Below are positions 1-8,018 of a DNA stretch of 35,348 bases, in pieces. A model generated the notes under the pieces. It saw nothing but the letters and a program-made list of their open reading frames with translations, did no database searches and was not told the origin of the DNA. A program made the position numbers and the translations under genes. Every line of letters starts with the position of its first letter. The stretch's first letter is position 1. The DNA is from Leptolyngbyaceae cyanobacterium CSU_1_3 (lineage in GTDB: Bacteria > Cyanobacteriota > Cyanobacteriia > Leptolyngbyales > Leptolyngbyaceae), in assembly GCA_012034655.1 (NCBI GenBank), contig JAAUOZ010000044.1:1-35348 (forward strand). Direction: 5' to 3'.

Positions 1-37
1 ATGGTGAGGCAGGGGAACCGAACTCTTTCCTAACTCC

Positions 38-66
38 CCTCGCCCGAGATTGGGAGAGGGGCGAGG
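38..66. repeat. Hairpin repeat of the C-rich/G-rich cyanobacterial type
   Basis: CCTCGCCC (38-45) and GGGCGAGG (59-66) form a perfect 8-bp inverted repeat around a G-rich loop. It resembles the CCCTCTCCCAACTTGGGAGAGGG core of the longer repeats at 4845-5018 and 35096-35267. The rest of 1-374 contains no gene I can support. A 63-codon ORF at 67-258 has no recognisable features, and I see no cobalamin riboswitch consensus ahead of nrdJ. Confidence 0.5.
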
Positions 67-374
67 GTGAGGCGAATCCAAAGCCTTACAGTTTATTTAA
101 TTCTCATTCCTAAGTTTGATTGCGTGAGACCGTCACTGCTAACCTTTGTTCATTTCATTGTTCGTTTCAATAGATGTCGGTTTGGGCTAATTCTTGAGAA
201 TGAGCTTATACTCGATCGACGGTTTATAGTTCAAACGAACTATATCACTCTAAATTGAGTGAATTGAACTGGATCAACAAATTTAAATATTGCCGGATTT
301 ACTGACTACATATAGAGTAGTAAGACAACTTTTTACCCCATCTAACACTACAAATAGCGGAGAGGGAATCCCTC

Positions 375-2708
375 ATGGTTCGAGACATTGAACGCATCAG
401 ATCCAGAAACATTGCAGACTCAGCCAGTCCAAAGGTTCAATCCCATGAAAACGTGCAGTTTCCTGCCTCTGCCCCGGCTGCCAACCCTGTTTTCTATCGC
501 ACCTACAGCCGCAAAGTCGGAGACAACCGCCGCGAATCTTGGCAAGAAGTCAGCGATCGCACCATTCAAGGACTCGCCGAACTAGGGCAGTTTACCGCAG
601 AAGAACGCGCCTTGATTGAGAAAATGCAGCAGTCGATGCGCTGCTTGCCTTCCGGTCGCTGGCTCTGGGTGGGCGGCACAGGCTGGATCAAGAAACCCGA
701 AAACTTTTCTGGCTCCTACAATTGCACCAGCACCAACGTCACCGACTGGCGATCGTTTGGCTTGATGATGGATCTAGCCATGATGGGATCAGGAACTGGC
801 GCAATCTTAGAACCCAAATATACCAACCAACTCCCCGCGATTCGCAATCGGCTCACCATCAAATCGGTGAGTGAGATCGGCTCCCAGCCCGTAGGTCAAC
901 GCCAAGACCAAACCGAGATCACCATTGTCGGGCAGCAAGCCACCATTCGAGTGGGCGATAGCCGTCAGGGTTGGGTCGCCTCCTATCAAGGGCTACTCGA
1001 ACTCTCCACCGACGATCGCTTTCATGGAACCGTCGAGGTCATCGTTGACCTGAGCCATGTTCGCCCTGCCGGAGAACGCCTCAAAGGATTTGGCGGTGTC
1101 GCAAACCCCGTCCGGCTACCGGGTCTCTATCAGCGCTGCGCTACGATTCTCGATCGAGCAATCGATCGCCCCCTCACCTCCGTCGAATGCTGCCTGCTCA
1201 TCGACGAAGCCGCCGCTTGTGTGGTCGCTGGCAACATTCGCAGGTCAGCAGGGATGCGCCAGGGCAGCAGTCATGATCCTGATTTCGCTGGAGCGAAAGA
1301 TAACCTCTGGCAACAAGATGCCGACGGAAATTGGCGCATTGACCCCGATCGCGATGTCCTTCGCATGGCCAACCACACCCGCGTCTACCACCATCAACCC
1401 ACCGAGCAAGAATGTATCGATGCGGTGCGTAAGCAATTCTATTCGGGAGAAGGCGCAATTCAATATGCACCGGAGGCGATCGCCCGCTCTAATGCAGACA
1501 TTCTCTCTACCCTTGACCTAAAAACTGCCTTCTTGCAGGCTTACCAAGCAGGGCAAGGGCGACAATGGCTGCAAGAACGCTACCCCAATATGCCCCCTCT
1601 AGAATTAGAGCATCGGCTGGGGCGCTACGGACTCAACCCCTGTGGGGAGATCTTGGGCGAAAATTTTCACTGCAACCTATCTGAAGTACACCTCAATCAG
1701 CTTGATCCATTCAACTTTGAGGAGCAAGAAGCGGCATTCACCGCCGGGGCGCTCTCGGTGGCGGCGTTGTTAAACCACAAATTTAATGAGCCACGCTATC
1801 AATATTCCCGTGAGCTTGACCCGATCGTGGGGGTTTCCTTTACGGGGCTATTTGACTTTTTTGTTAATGCCTTTGGGGTAGAGTGGTTGCGCTGGTGGGA
1901 AGCGGGTCGGCCCGATACAGTGAAAGGGTTACAGTTTAAGCAGCGAGAGCAAGACTATCTGACTCGGTGGCGTGAAATTGTGCATCGCGTGGTCGGAAAC
2001 TATTGCGATCGCCATCATCTGCGTCGTCCCAATCGCTGCACCACCGTCCAACCGGCCGGAACCAAATCATTGCTGACGGGTGCAAGCCCTGGGTGGCATC
2101 CCCCCAAAGCTCAGCGGTTCATTCGGCGCATCACGTTCCGCAAAAATGACCCCGTAGCCCTGGCCTGTTTGGATTATGGCTACAGCATTGTGCCATCGCA
2201 GTCAGACAAAGACGAAAACGGCAACTTGTTAAACGATCCCTTCGATTCTCGTTGCACTGAGTGGCTAGTTGAAATTCCCGTAGAAGTGCCCTGGGCAACC
2301 CTGCCGGGAGCCGATGAAATCGAGATCGAAAAATTCTCAGCGATCGCCCAAATGGATTTCTATCTGCAAGTTCAACAGCACTACACCACCCACAACACAA
2401 GCGCCACGATCGAGCTACGCGAAGACGAAATTGAAGCGCTGGCCAGCCGAATTTATCAAGCGATCGACCATCACGAAGGCTACATCAGCGCGGCATTATT
2501 AGCCAGATTTGATGCCCCTTTCCCACGGTTGCCCTTTGAGAAAATCGATCGAGCCACTTACCATCAACTGCGAGCAGAAGTGGTTTTGCGCCAAAAAACA
2601 ACTGATTTCTACACCGCTCTGACTCACTATGACTCTGGCGAAGTCGTCGCAGAAGGCCCCGCAGGCTGCGACAGCGACAAATGTATGATGCCTGAGAAAA
2701 AAGGATAG
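375..2708 (+). CDS. nrdJ: Adenosylcobalamin-dependent (class II) ribonucleoside-triphosphate reductase
   Basis: This cytoplasmic enzyme reduces ribonucleotides to deoxyribonucleotides using a B12-derived thiyl radical and needs no oxygen. The 777 residues carry the monomeric RTPR-type cysteine set known from Lactobacillus leichmannii: C117 (SYNCTS) and C433 (FHCNLSEV) as the likely reducing pair, C423 in NPCGEIL as the thiyl radical cysteine with E425 two residues on, and a C-terminal CxxxxC pair (C765, C770 in GCDSDKC) for re-reduction. The ATG at 375 is preceded by GGAGAGG at 359-365, which supports this start. The length is close to the usual ~740 residues and the frame is intact. No nrd partner or thioredoxin gene is adjacent, so it is probably monocistronic. 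Regulation is not evident from the sequence. Confidence 0.93.
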   Translation: MVRDIERIRSRNIADSASPKVQSHENVQFPASAPAANPVFYRTYSRKVGDNRRESWQEVSDRTIQGLAELGQFTAEERALIEKMQQSMRCLPSGRWLWVGGTGWIKKPENFSGSYNCTSTNVTDWRSFGLMMDLAMMGSGTGAILEPKYTNQLPAIRNRLTIKSVSEIGSQPVGQRQDQTEITIVGQQATIRVGDSRQGWVASYQGLLELSTDDRFHGTVEVIVDLSHVRPAGERLKGFGGVANPVRLPGLYQRCATILDRAIDRPLTSVECCLLIDEAAACVVAGNIRRSAGMRQGSSHDPDFAGAKDNLWQQDADGNWRIDPDRDVLRMANHTRVYHHQPTEQECIDAVRKQFYSGEGAIQYAPEAIARSNADILSTLDLKTAFLQAYQAGQGRQWLQERYPNMPPLELEHRLGRYGLNPCGEILGENFHCNLSEVHLNQLDPFNFEEQEAAFTAGALSVAALLNHKFNEPRYQYSRELDPIVGVSFTGLFDFFVNAFGVEWLRWWEAGRPDTVKGLQFKQREQDYLTRWREIVHRVVGNYCDRHHLRRPNRCTTVQPAGTKSLLTGASPGWHPPKAQRFIRRITFRKNDPVALACLDYGYSIVPSQSDKDENGNLLNDPFDSRCTEWLVEIPVEVPWATLPGADEIEIEKFSAIAQMDFYLQVQQHYTTHNTSATIELREDEIEALASRIYQAIDHHEGYISAALLARFDAPFPRLPFEKIDRATYHQLRAEVVLRQKTTDFYTALTHYDSGEVVAEGPAGCDSDKCMMPEKKG

Positions 2709-2819
2709 CGCTTTCCTGAAAATAATTTCGATCTCTAGGGGCGATCGCGAATCTTCAGGATACGGCAATGCCACGCTCCTGAAAGGGATGGGTCGCGCTG
2801 TGATCAGAAATTGCCTACT

Positions 2820-2936
2820 TCAGTAGGAAGGCGGAATGATGGATCAGATGCATTTCGACTGCACTCACGGCTCGAAATCTCCTCTGGAGGCGGGTTGAGC
2901 GCAGTCGAAACCCGGCATCTGGTTTGCTTTAATTTC
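2820..2936. repeat. MITE-like repeat, CTAAGTAG family, copy A (one end lost)
   Basis: This is the reverse-orientation relative of the elements at 5014-5141 and 11104-11230. It keeps the TCAGTAGGAAGGCGGAATGA end, the inverted core (ATTTCGACTGC ... GCAGTCGAAACC) and the GGTTTGCTTTAATTTC block. The opposite terminus (CTAAGTAGTGG in the full copies) is replaced by unrelated sequence. It fills most of the 319-bp gap between nrdJ and the next gene. Confidence 0.7.
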
Positions 2937-3027
2937 GTCTCGCCCTCCAAAATCGCAACTCTAAAACCCAAAATAGTGTAGAGTCCTAAATTTCCCAAGT
3001 GCCCATCCTCACTTCTCGTGCTTCTCC

Positions 3028-3612
3028 ATGCCCCTTGCTCCCTGGCGATCGCCCCTCTCCCGTGCCCTACACCGCAATCGTTCTCTGGTATACGCGCGTT
3101 ATTTGCAATTAGCGACGGTGCGATCGAACCATCGGCCCGCCAACCGAACCGTTGTCTTTAGGGGCTTCTTCGACGACGAAACCAATCAGCTAAAGTTTGT
3201 CGTCGATGGGCGCAGTGAAAAAGCCGAACAAATTGAACAAAACCCTTGGGCAGAAGCCTGCTGGTATTTCCCAAAAACCCGCGAACAGTTTCGCCTCCTG
3301 GGAACACTCACCCTGATAGGAGAAAGCCACCCCGACTCGACTCTGGCAAAAGCCCGCCAGATTGCCTGGCAAGATCTCTCAGACAGTGCCCGTGTTCAAT
3401 ATCTCTGGCCCCACCCTGGGCAGTCAAGAACCGACGCGATCGCCTTTTCTCTACCTCTCCCCGATGCCACGAAACCATTACCGCAGTTCTGTTTGCTGCT
3501 GCTGTCGGCAACTCAGGTAGATCACTTAGAATTGCGAGGCGATCCCCAAAATCGGCAACGCTATCTTTTGGCTGACGATCGCACCTGGGAAATGCAAGAT
3601 CTCAACCCATAG
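3028..3612 (+). CDS. Pyridoxamine 5'-phosphate oxidase-family FMN-binding protein (Alr4036 type)
   Basis: A 194-residue soluble protein starting MPLAPWRSPLSRALHRN, the pattern of the cyanobacterial Alr4036-type FMN-binding family within the PNPOx split-barrel fold. Supporting segments are the RNRSLVYARYLQLATV strand, FRGFFDDETNQLKFVVDGRS and AEACWYFPKTREQFRLLGTL. The family is expected to bind FMN; its substrate is not established, and a true PdxH role is unlikely because the PdxH C-terminal signature is missing. The start at 3028 is the first ATG in frame, with no clear ribosome binding site. It stands alone between a repeat and the convergent cysE. Confidence 0.75.
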   Translation: MPLAPWRSPLSRALHRNRSLVYARYLQLATVRSNHRPANRTVVFRGFFDDETNQLKFVVDGRSEKAEQIEQNPWAEACWYFPKTREQFRLLGTLTLIGESHPDSTLAKARQIAWQDLSDSARVQYLWPHPGQSRTDAIAFSLPLPDATKPLPQFCLLLLSATQVDHLELRGDPQNRQRYLLADDRTWEMQDLNP

Positions 3613-3638
3613 CGCAAACCTACAGCGCAAACCTACAG
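3613..3638 (+). repeat. 13-nt tandem repeat, two copies
   Basis: CGCAAACCTACAG occurs twice in direct succession immediately after the stop codon of the flavoprotein gene. It is one of several short tandem duplications in this window and has no apparent function. Confidence 0.6.
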
Positions 3639-3689
3639 CGCGCAAAACGTAACGCAAATCAGGGTGCGATCTAATTCAAGTTCAAATGC

Positions 3690-4487
3690 TCAAATGCCAG
3701 AGCCATCTAGAAACTCGTCGATGATGCGATCGCGCAGTCGGCAACTCGGAATCACAGGCTCAACAGGCTCAGGCTTTGTGCTTTCAAGAACAGGTTGGCT
3801 AGGGGCGCTGTCTGGAGAAACGGCTGCCATCGCATAGCAAGCAGCGATCGATTGACGAGTTTGGAGAGATTGAATTTGCTGCTCTAGGGTCTCAATGCGA
3901 TCGACCAGCGCCCGAATCACCTGCGCCTCAGAGTCGGGCAGTCTGCCATGCTCTAACGGTTCGACCCGTTCTCCAGAGCGATAGACAATGCGACCCGGAA
4001 TGCCCACCACCGTGCAATCTGAGGGCACATCTCGCAAAACAACCGACCCCGCTCCAATTCTGACATTGTTGCCAATTTGAATATTTCCCAAAACCTTCGC
4101 ACCCGCCCCAACGACGACATTCTCGCCAAGGGTGGGGTGACGTTTGCCGCATTCTTTGCCAGTTCCACCCAGCGTCACCCCTTGGTAGATCAACGCATAG
4201 TCGCCAATAATTGCCGTCTCACCTACCACAACGCCCATGCCATGATCGATAAATACGCCCTTGCCGATCGTGGCTCCAGGGTGAATTTCGATGCCCGTCA
4301 AAAACCGAGCAATATGAGAAACCAATCGTGGTATGAAGGGTAAACCGAGCCTCCAGAGCCAGTTTGCGCCCCGATGAAACATCAACGCTTGCAGACCTGG
4401 GTAACAAACCAAGACCTCTAGCCAGTTGCGGGCGGCTGGGTCGCGATCGAAAATAATTCTGAAGTCAGCGATCAGGGTTTTGAGCAC
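3690..4487 (-). CDS. cysE: Serine O-acetyltransferase
   Basis: Transfers acetyl from acetyl-CoA to L-serine, giving O-acetylserine for cysteine synthesis in the cytoplasm. Of the 265 residues, the first ~70 form the helical N-terminal part ([20 protein letters not shown]). From about 85 to 190 there are left-handed beta-helix hexapeptide repeats ([52 protein letters not shown]). The catalytic-type histidine lies in [11 protein letters not shown], and [15 protein letters not shown] is the CoA/substrate loop. The C-terminal tail after ~200 is longer than in short CysE forms and contains a coiled-coil-like stretch. The ATG at 4487 gives the standard N-terminus. The gene is convergent with the flavoprotein gene. 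Confidence 0.93.
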   Translation of the reverse strand: MLKTLIADFRIIFDRDPAARNWLEVLVCYPGLQALMFHRGANWLWRLGLPFIPRLVSHIARFLTGIEIHPGATIGKGVFIDHGMGVVVGETAIIGDYALIYQGVTLGGTGKECGKRHPTLGENVVVGAGAKVLGNIQIGNNVRIGAGSVVLRDVPSDCTVVGIPGRIVYRSGERVEPLEHGRLPDSEAQVIRALVDRIETLEQQIQSLQTRQSIAACYAMAAVSPDSAPSQPVLESTKPEPVEPVIPSCRLRDRIIDEFLDGSGI

Positions 4488-4631
4488 AAGTCCTGTCCCA
4501 TGCAGCGCGATAGACCGTCATCATTCTAGCTTGAGAGGGGACGGCTTGAGGGATGAGGGAGATTCTCTAGTCCGGCTTTCTGTCATTCTTGTTAATATCC
4601 AGAAAGACCGACTTTTATGAGGAATCGCCTG

Positions 4632-4847
4632 ATGTTCTTTGACGAACTTTCACCCATTTTTAGTGAAATGACTCAGCAACCCGTTGCTTTTTTTGGGGGA
4701 CTTTTTTCGGGACTGCTGCGCTTGAGTCTGGCAGATGATCCCGTCAAAAGTTGGCTCGACCAAAATTCGGGGACGACTTTCACTGCCTCTACCCAAAGCC
4801 ACAGCGCCAACGGTAACGGTGGGCCACAGTCAATCTCGATCGACTAA
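4632..4847 (+). CDS. Small conserved cyanobacterial protein of unknown function
   Basis: A 71-residue protein, MFFDELSPIFSEMTQQPVAF followed by GGLFSGLLRLSLADDPVKSW. The LRLxLxDDPVKSWL core looks like a small protein I recall from many cyanobacteria, none of known function. The middle is a short hydrophobic glycine-rich stretch that could be amphipathic or membrane-associated; the tail is low-complexity Ser/Asn/Gly. An ATG also lies at 4617, but the ATG at 4632 is favoured because GAGGAA sits about 8 nt upstream. The last codons overlap the left terminal repeat of the neighbouring MITE-like element, so that insertion may have supplied the tail. Confidence 0.6.
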   Translation: MFFDELSPIFSEMTQQPVAFFGGLFSGLLRLSLADDPVKSWLDQNSGTTFTASTQSHSANGNGGPQSISID

Positions 4848-5018
4848 GGAACGTGGATTCAATCATTCCGTCCACTGCAAGGTGGTCTTGCCCCCACCCC
4901 AGCCCTCTCCCAACTTGGGAGAGGGCGCAGGAGTCCGGTTCCCCTTCTCTCAAGCTGGGAGAAGGGATTAGGGGATGAGGGCGAAGATCTCCGGCATTGA
5001 TCAATCCACATTCCTAAG
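4845..5018. mobile_element. MITE-like element with GTGGATT terminal inverted repeats, copy 1
   Basis: The left end TAAGGAACGTGGATTCAATC and the right end, read in reverse (CTTAGGAATGTGGATTGATC), are imperfect ~20-bp terminal inverted repeats. The interior holds two C-rich/G-rich hairpins (CCCTCTCCCAACTTGGGAGAGGG-type, then CCCTTCTC...GAGAAGGG). No ORF encodes a transposase. An almost identical copy lies at 35096-35267, and a solitary end at about 23011-23038. I infer a non-autonomous element mobilised in trans. Its right end runs directly into the next repeat. Confidence 0.72.
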
Positions 5019-5141
5019 TAGTGGGAAATTAAGGCAAACCAGATGCCGGGTTTCGACTCTGCTCAACCCGCCTCCAGGGGAGACCTTGAGCCTTGAGCAG
5101 AGTCGAAATGCGTCTGAGCAATCATTCTGCCTTCCTACTGA
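5014..5141. mobile_element. MITE-like element, CTAAGTAG family, copy B (complete)
   Basis: A 128-bp element with ends CTAAGTAGTGGGAAATTAAG and, in reverse, TCAGTAGGAAGGCAGAATGA, which share an AGTAG-GG core. The centre is a long imperfect hairpin built on GTTTCGACTCTGCTCAACCC and TTGAGCAGAGTCGAAATG. Its first five bases overlap the right end of the preceding GTGGATT element, so the two families are abutted or nested. With copy 1 it fills most of the 449-bp gap before the aldehyde dehydrogenase gene. Confidence 0.72.
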
Positions 5142-5296
5142 GTGACTTTCTGAGGGATAGCAGATAAGGGTTTGGGAATCGACTTGGGAATCGACTGCTG
5201 CCAGCAAAAGGGTTACTGAACTTACGTTGCAGAACGCTGCTTGTTGCCAGCAGAGCCAGAGAAACCCAACAACCTATTCTGTTTGTCTCTCACGTT

Positions 5297-6499
5297 TCAT
5301 CCCTTCAAAGCCTCCCATACCACCCTCAGAAATCTATCCCAGGTCGATCGTGCCTGAAATTTTGCAAACTCCTTGGCGAGGGGCAAGAGGTTTTTGTGGT
5401 CAGCAAACCAGCTAGGCGTGGGGCGAATCTGAAAGGGCGATCGCAGCACTGATTTTTGCGGATGGTCGAACAGGTAAGCATTGTGGACGATGCCCTGCCC
5501 AGAGCGAATGTCTTCGAGCCGATTGCCCGGAAACGCACCCCAGGTTAGGGCGCTCAGAAAGTAGAGGGTTCCTGTCCACACGTTGACCCCGATCGCCCCA
5601 TAGCGCAGATCTGCGATCGCCTGTTCTAGGGCGGCTTCTGACCGTTTTTGGGTGACTTGATCGATGAGCACTACACAGGATAAATTGCCCCAAATCTTAG
5701 CGTTTGCAAACTCAACGGCAGTCGCCAAGAAGCGATCGGCTTCTGTCTCCCCTAGGCTCACCTCCGCGAGAATTCCACAAAAGGCTTCGGTTTCTAAAGC
5801 ATACTCTCCCGCCTGTGCCGGAACGTCCCAAATCACCGTCCAGGGCACTTCTCCGCCGCTTACGGCTTCTGCCTGGGAGTAGCGATCGAGAAACCCCTGA
5901 TATCGCTCTTTTGTGCCAGGATAGTAAGCCTTGCGAGGCGGAATTTTGGCAAGTTCTTGTTTAACCTGGCTGAGAAATTCTGCCCGTTGTTGCCAACCTT
6001 TTGCCGTCACCAGCACCTGACCTGCCACACAGTTAAAGCTGGCATTGTTGACCACCATAGCCGCCACCTGCCGCGCCTGAAATTTGAGAGCCGATGTTGA
6101 CCAGTAACCAGGAACGATCAGAATCGGTGTGACGCAACCTAGCTCTGAGGTGATGGGCTTGTCGAGTTGAGGGTGAGCGCTGGCTTTGCGGCGGGGCTGT
6201 TCCGCAGGGTTGCCCCATACGATCGCATCGTGGGTTTGCCCAGACCCAGTAATGTGAATCGTCTCAACGCGAGGATGCCGACAGAGGTAGCTGCCCAGTT
6301 TTGCCCCACCGTAGACAATCTGCACAAATCCATCGGCAATCAACGGCTGCAATGCTTGCTGCAAAATCGCGCCCATATACTCGTTGACAGGGTTCATTTT
6401 GAGCAACACAACCTGATCTTCGGCAAACAGCTTGTGGAGTGTATCCATTGGCGCGATCGATGAAACATTCCCCGCGCCCAACACTAGGGCAATTCGACC
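5297..6499 (-). CDS. Aldehyde dehydrogenase family protein, catalytic part (downstream of a frameshift)
   Basis: NAD(P)-dependent aldehyde oxidation is the expected chemistry; the substrate is unknown. The frame begins GRIALVLGAGNVSSIAPMD and contains the family elements: KMNPVNEY, HITGSGQTHDAIVWG, SELG with the glutamate of the ALDH active site (about residue 114 counted from the GTG at 6484), and NNASFNC with the nucleophilic cysteine near 152. It ends in the usual FPGNRLEDIRSGQGIVHNAYL region. The domain starts too far in to be a complete ALDH; the missing N-terminal third is in the frame at 6484-7041. One added base near 6487-6492 fuses the two into a single ~580-residue protein. It is unclear whether the break is real or a sequencing error. 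Confidence 0.8.
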   Translation of the reverse strand, partial: GRIALVLGAGNVSSIAPMDTLHKLFAEDQVVLLKMNPVNEYMGAILQQALQPLIADGFVQIVYGGAKLGSYLCRHPRVETIHITGSGQTHDAIVWGNPAEQPRRKASAHPQLDKPITSELGCVTPILIVPGYWSTSALKFQARQVAAMVVNNASFNCVAGQVLVTAKGWQQRAEFLSQVKQELAKIPPRKAYYPGTKERYQGFLDRYSQAEAVSGGEVPWTVIWDVPAQAGEYALETEAFCGILAEVSLGETEADRFLATAVEFANAKIWGNLSCVVLIDQVTQKRSEAALEQAIADLRYGAIGVNVWTGTLYFLSALTWGAFPGNRLEDIRSGQGIVHNAYLFDHPQKSVLRSPFQIRPTPSWFADHKNLLPLAKEFAKFQARSTWDRFLRVVWEALKG

Positions 6500-7041
6500 T
6501 CAACTTGACTTCCAGCTTGACCTCCAACTTGACCTCTAGTTTGATCTCCAACTTGACCGTTGCTTGGATGGGTGGCAGATGGGGGGCGATAGATTTTTCC
6601 CTGGGTTGCAGGCTTGCCGGGTTCGAGCCAGATTTCGCCTTTGAAGCCGAGCCACAGCAAGCGATCCATCCAGTTATCTGGAAAGACCTGCCTGATAATT
6701 TGCCCCGACGATCGTGTATAACTTGCAACAGATGAAGGCTGGCCGTTTGCGTGCAGAGACTTGATTAATAAGTTCAAATTTAGCAATGTGGCAATGGTTC
6801 CGGCTAGCCATTCTTCGCCTGCCAGATCTGAAGCTGGATCGATTCCCTTAGCGATGCAGGCAGCGTTGACCCAATCTTCTGCAACTGCAATCACACATTC
6901 GACGCAACAGCGTAAATAATTGATACGCTTCTCGGTATCAAGATTGATCCAAACCTGTTTGCGATCGACCAATTTTGCGATCGCTAAATTTGCCTTTTCT
7001 AAATTTGCTTCTTCTAAATTTGTTGGATCAATGGGAAACAC
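6484..7041 (-). CDS. Aldehyde dehydrogenase family protein, N-terminal part (upstream of a frameshift)
   Basis: This 185-codon frame opens with a GTG at 7041, the only start after an in-frame stop, and no strong ribosome binding site is seen. It is a helical region (KLVDRKQVWINLDTEKRINY, AEDWVNAACIAKGIDPASDL) followed by GEIWLEPGKPATQGKIYRPP, which resembles the lead-in to the ALDH cofactor domain. It then enters a low-complexity GQVGGQAGSQVEVEL tail encoded by 12-nt tandem repeats and stops exactly where the catalytic frame begins. I read it as the front of the same gene. Confidence 0.7.
   Translation of the reverse strand: MFPIDPTNLEEANLEKANLAIAKLVDRKQVWINLDTEKRINYLRCCVECVIAVAEDWVNAACIAKGIDPASDLAGEEWLAGTIATLLNLNLLIKSLHANGQPSSVASYTRSSGQIIRQVFPDNWMDRLLWLGFKGEIWLEPGKPATQGKIYRPPSATHPSNGQVGDQTRGQVGGQAGSQVEVELP
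6496..6558 (-). repeat. 12-nt tandem repeat inside the aldehyde dehydrogenase gene
   Basis: About five degenerate units of TTGACCTCCAAC (plus-strand reading) lie in tandem. The period is a multiple of three, so repeat gain or loss alone would keep frame. The frameshift lies at the edge of the array. In the gene's frame the units encode a Gly/Gln-rich linker. Confidence 0.75.
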
Positions 7042-7063
7042 AGGACTCTAAAATTGGCTTCTC

Positions 7064-7774
7064 TTAAGAACTTGTTCGGTGTAACCAAGTGGAGGGTTGT
7101 TCGCGATGGTCATCCGATCGCTGCACCTGATCTTTAATCGTTCCTAGGTCAATATAGAGATCTGAGACGTTGATCAGGCTGTCACTGGTCATCGACTGCA
7201 AACTGACCACCTCTACACGAATCCCCTTATAGGTGACAGAATTGACCGCGTAGGCTAGATCGCCATCCCCGCTGAGCAGAACGATCGTGTCACAGCAGCG
7301 CGCCAACAACAGCATATCGATCGCCATTTCGACATCCAAATTGGCCTTGCGCGACCCATCCGGAAACTGAATGAGTTCTTTAGAAATGACGCGATATCCA
7401 TTTCGGCTCATCCATAGCAGAAAGCCCTGCTGCTTCTCGTTGCTGCGATCGACTCCCGTATAAAAGTAAGCGCGTACCAGGCGACGACCTCTGACCAAAA
7501 CCTGGAGTAGCTTTGCATAATCAATGCCAATATTCAAAATCGAAGCGGCATAAAATAAATTCGAGCCATCGACTAACACAACCACACGTTCTTGGTCGGC
7601 TTGGGGCTGCGAAGCTTTGTAAAACGCTGGAGTTGTCACCTCTGGCGAGAAAGACTCTGACCAGGGTTTTTCTGAGAGTTTTTCTGAGAGTTTTTCTGAC
7701 GATTCCTCTGGGACTAAGCTTCCTGAATCGGGAAGCTGGTGGCTTCTTTGGGGTTTTGGAATGAGTCCCGACAT
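7064..7774 (-). CDS. NYN domain protein, LabA/DUF88 family
   Basis: A 236-residue cytoplasmic protein. After a ~65-residue charged low-complexity N-terminus come the NYN (PIN-like) domain signatures: VVLVDGSNLFYAA with the first acidic residue, KANLDVEMAIDMLLLA with the central aspartates, and TIVLLSGDGDLAYAV with the third acidic cluster. Such domains are metal-dependent nuclease folds. Cyanobacterial LabA relatives influence circadian output, but a LabA role for this protein is inference. The ATG at 7774 has AGGAG about 8 nt upstream. The N-terminal EKLSEKLSEK is encoded by tandem 12-nt repeats at 7667-7700. It sits upstream of the aldehyde dehydrogenase with only 22 bp between, so cotranscription is plausible. 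Confidence 0.82.
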   Translation of the reverse strand: MSGLIPKPQRSHQLPDSGSLVPEESSEKLSEKLSEKPWSESFSPEVTTPAFYKASQPQADQERVVVLVDGSNLFYAASILNIGIDYAKLLQVLVRGRRLVRAYFYTGVDRSNEKQQGFLLWMSRNGYRVISKELIQFPDGSRKANLDVEMAIDMLLLARCCDTIVLLSGDGDLAYAVNSVTYKGIRVEVVSLQSMTSDSLINVSDLYIDLGTIKDQVQRSDDHREQPSTWLHRTSS

Positions 7775-8018
7775 ATGACAACTCCTGTTGTATGTAAACG
7801 AGTTTGCGGGTTACTCCTGAATTTTGGCGATCGAGTGAGTTTCAATAAGAATTAAGCATGATAGCTCACGGTGACTCAAAAGCAGAAGAAGCTTAAGTAT
7901 GTCTTTCTTTGTAGGTTGTAACATGGTTTCTTGACAATCAACCTGGGGTCGATCGACAAGTCCATGACTCTTGATGTATCGCAACATTTTTGCATCAACT
8001 TCCTAAGCTGAGAAGCCG

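Noticed and set aside
67-258. 63-codon ORF upstream of nrdJ
   Set aside because: No ribosome binding site, no recognisable motif, irregular composition. It overlaps repeat sequence at its start.
259-374. Possible B12 riboswitch ahead of the B12-dependent reductase
   Set aside because: I could not find the conserved B12-box pattern or a suitable fold within the short leader.
1057-1521. 154-codon ORF inside nrdJ
   Set aside because: It is in a different frame of a strongly conserved gene and its translation has no protein-like features.
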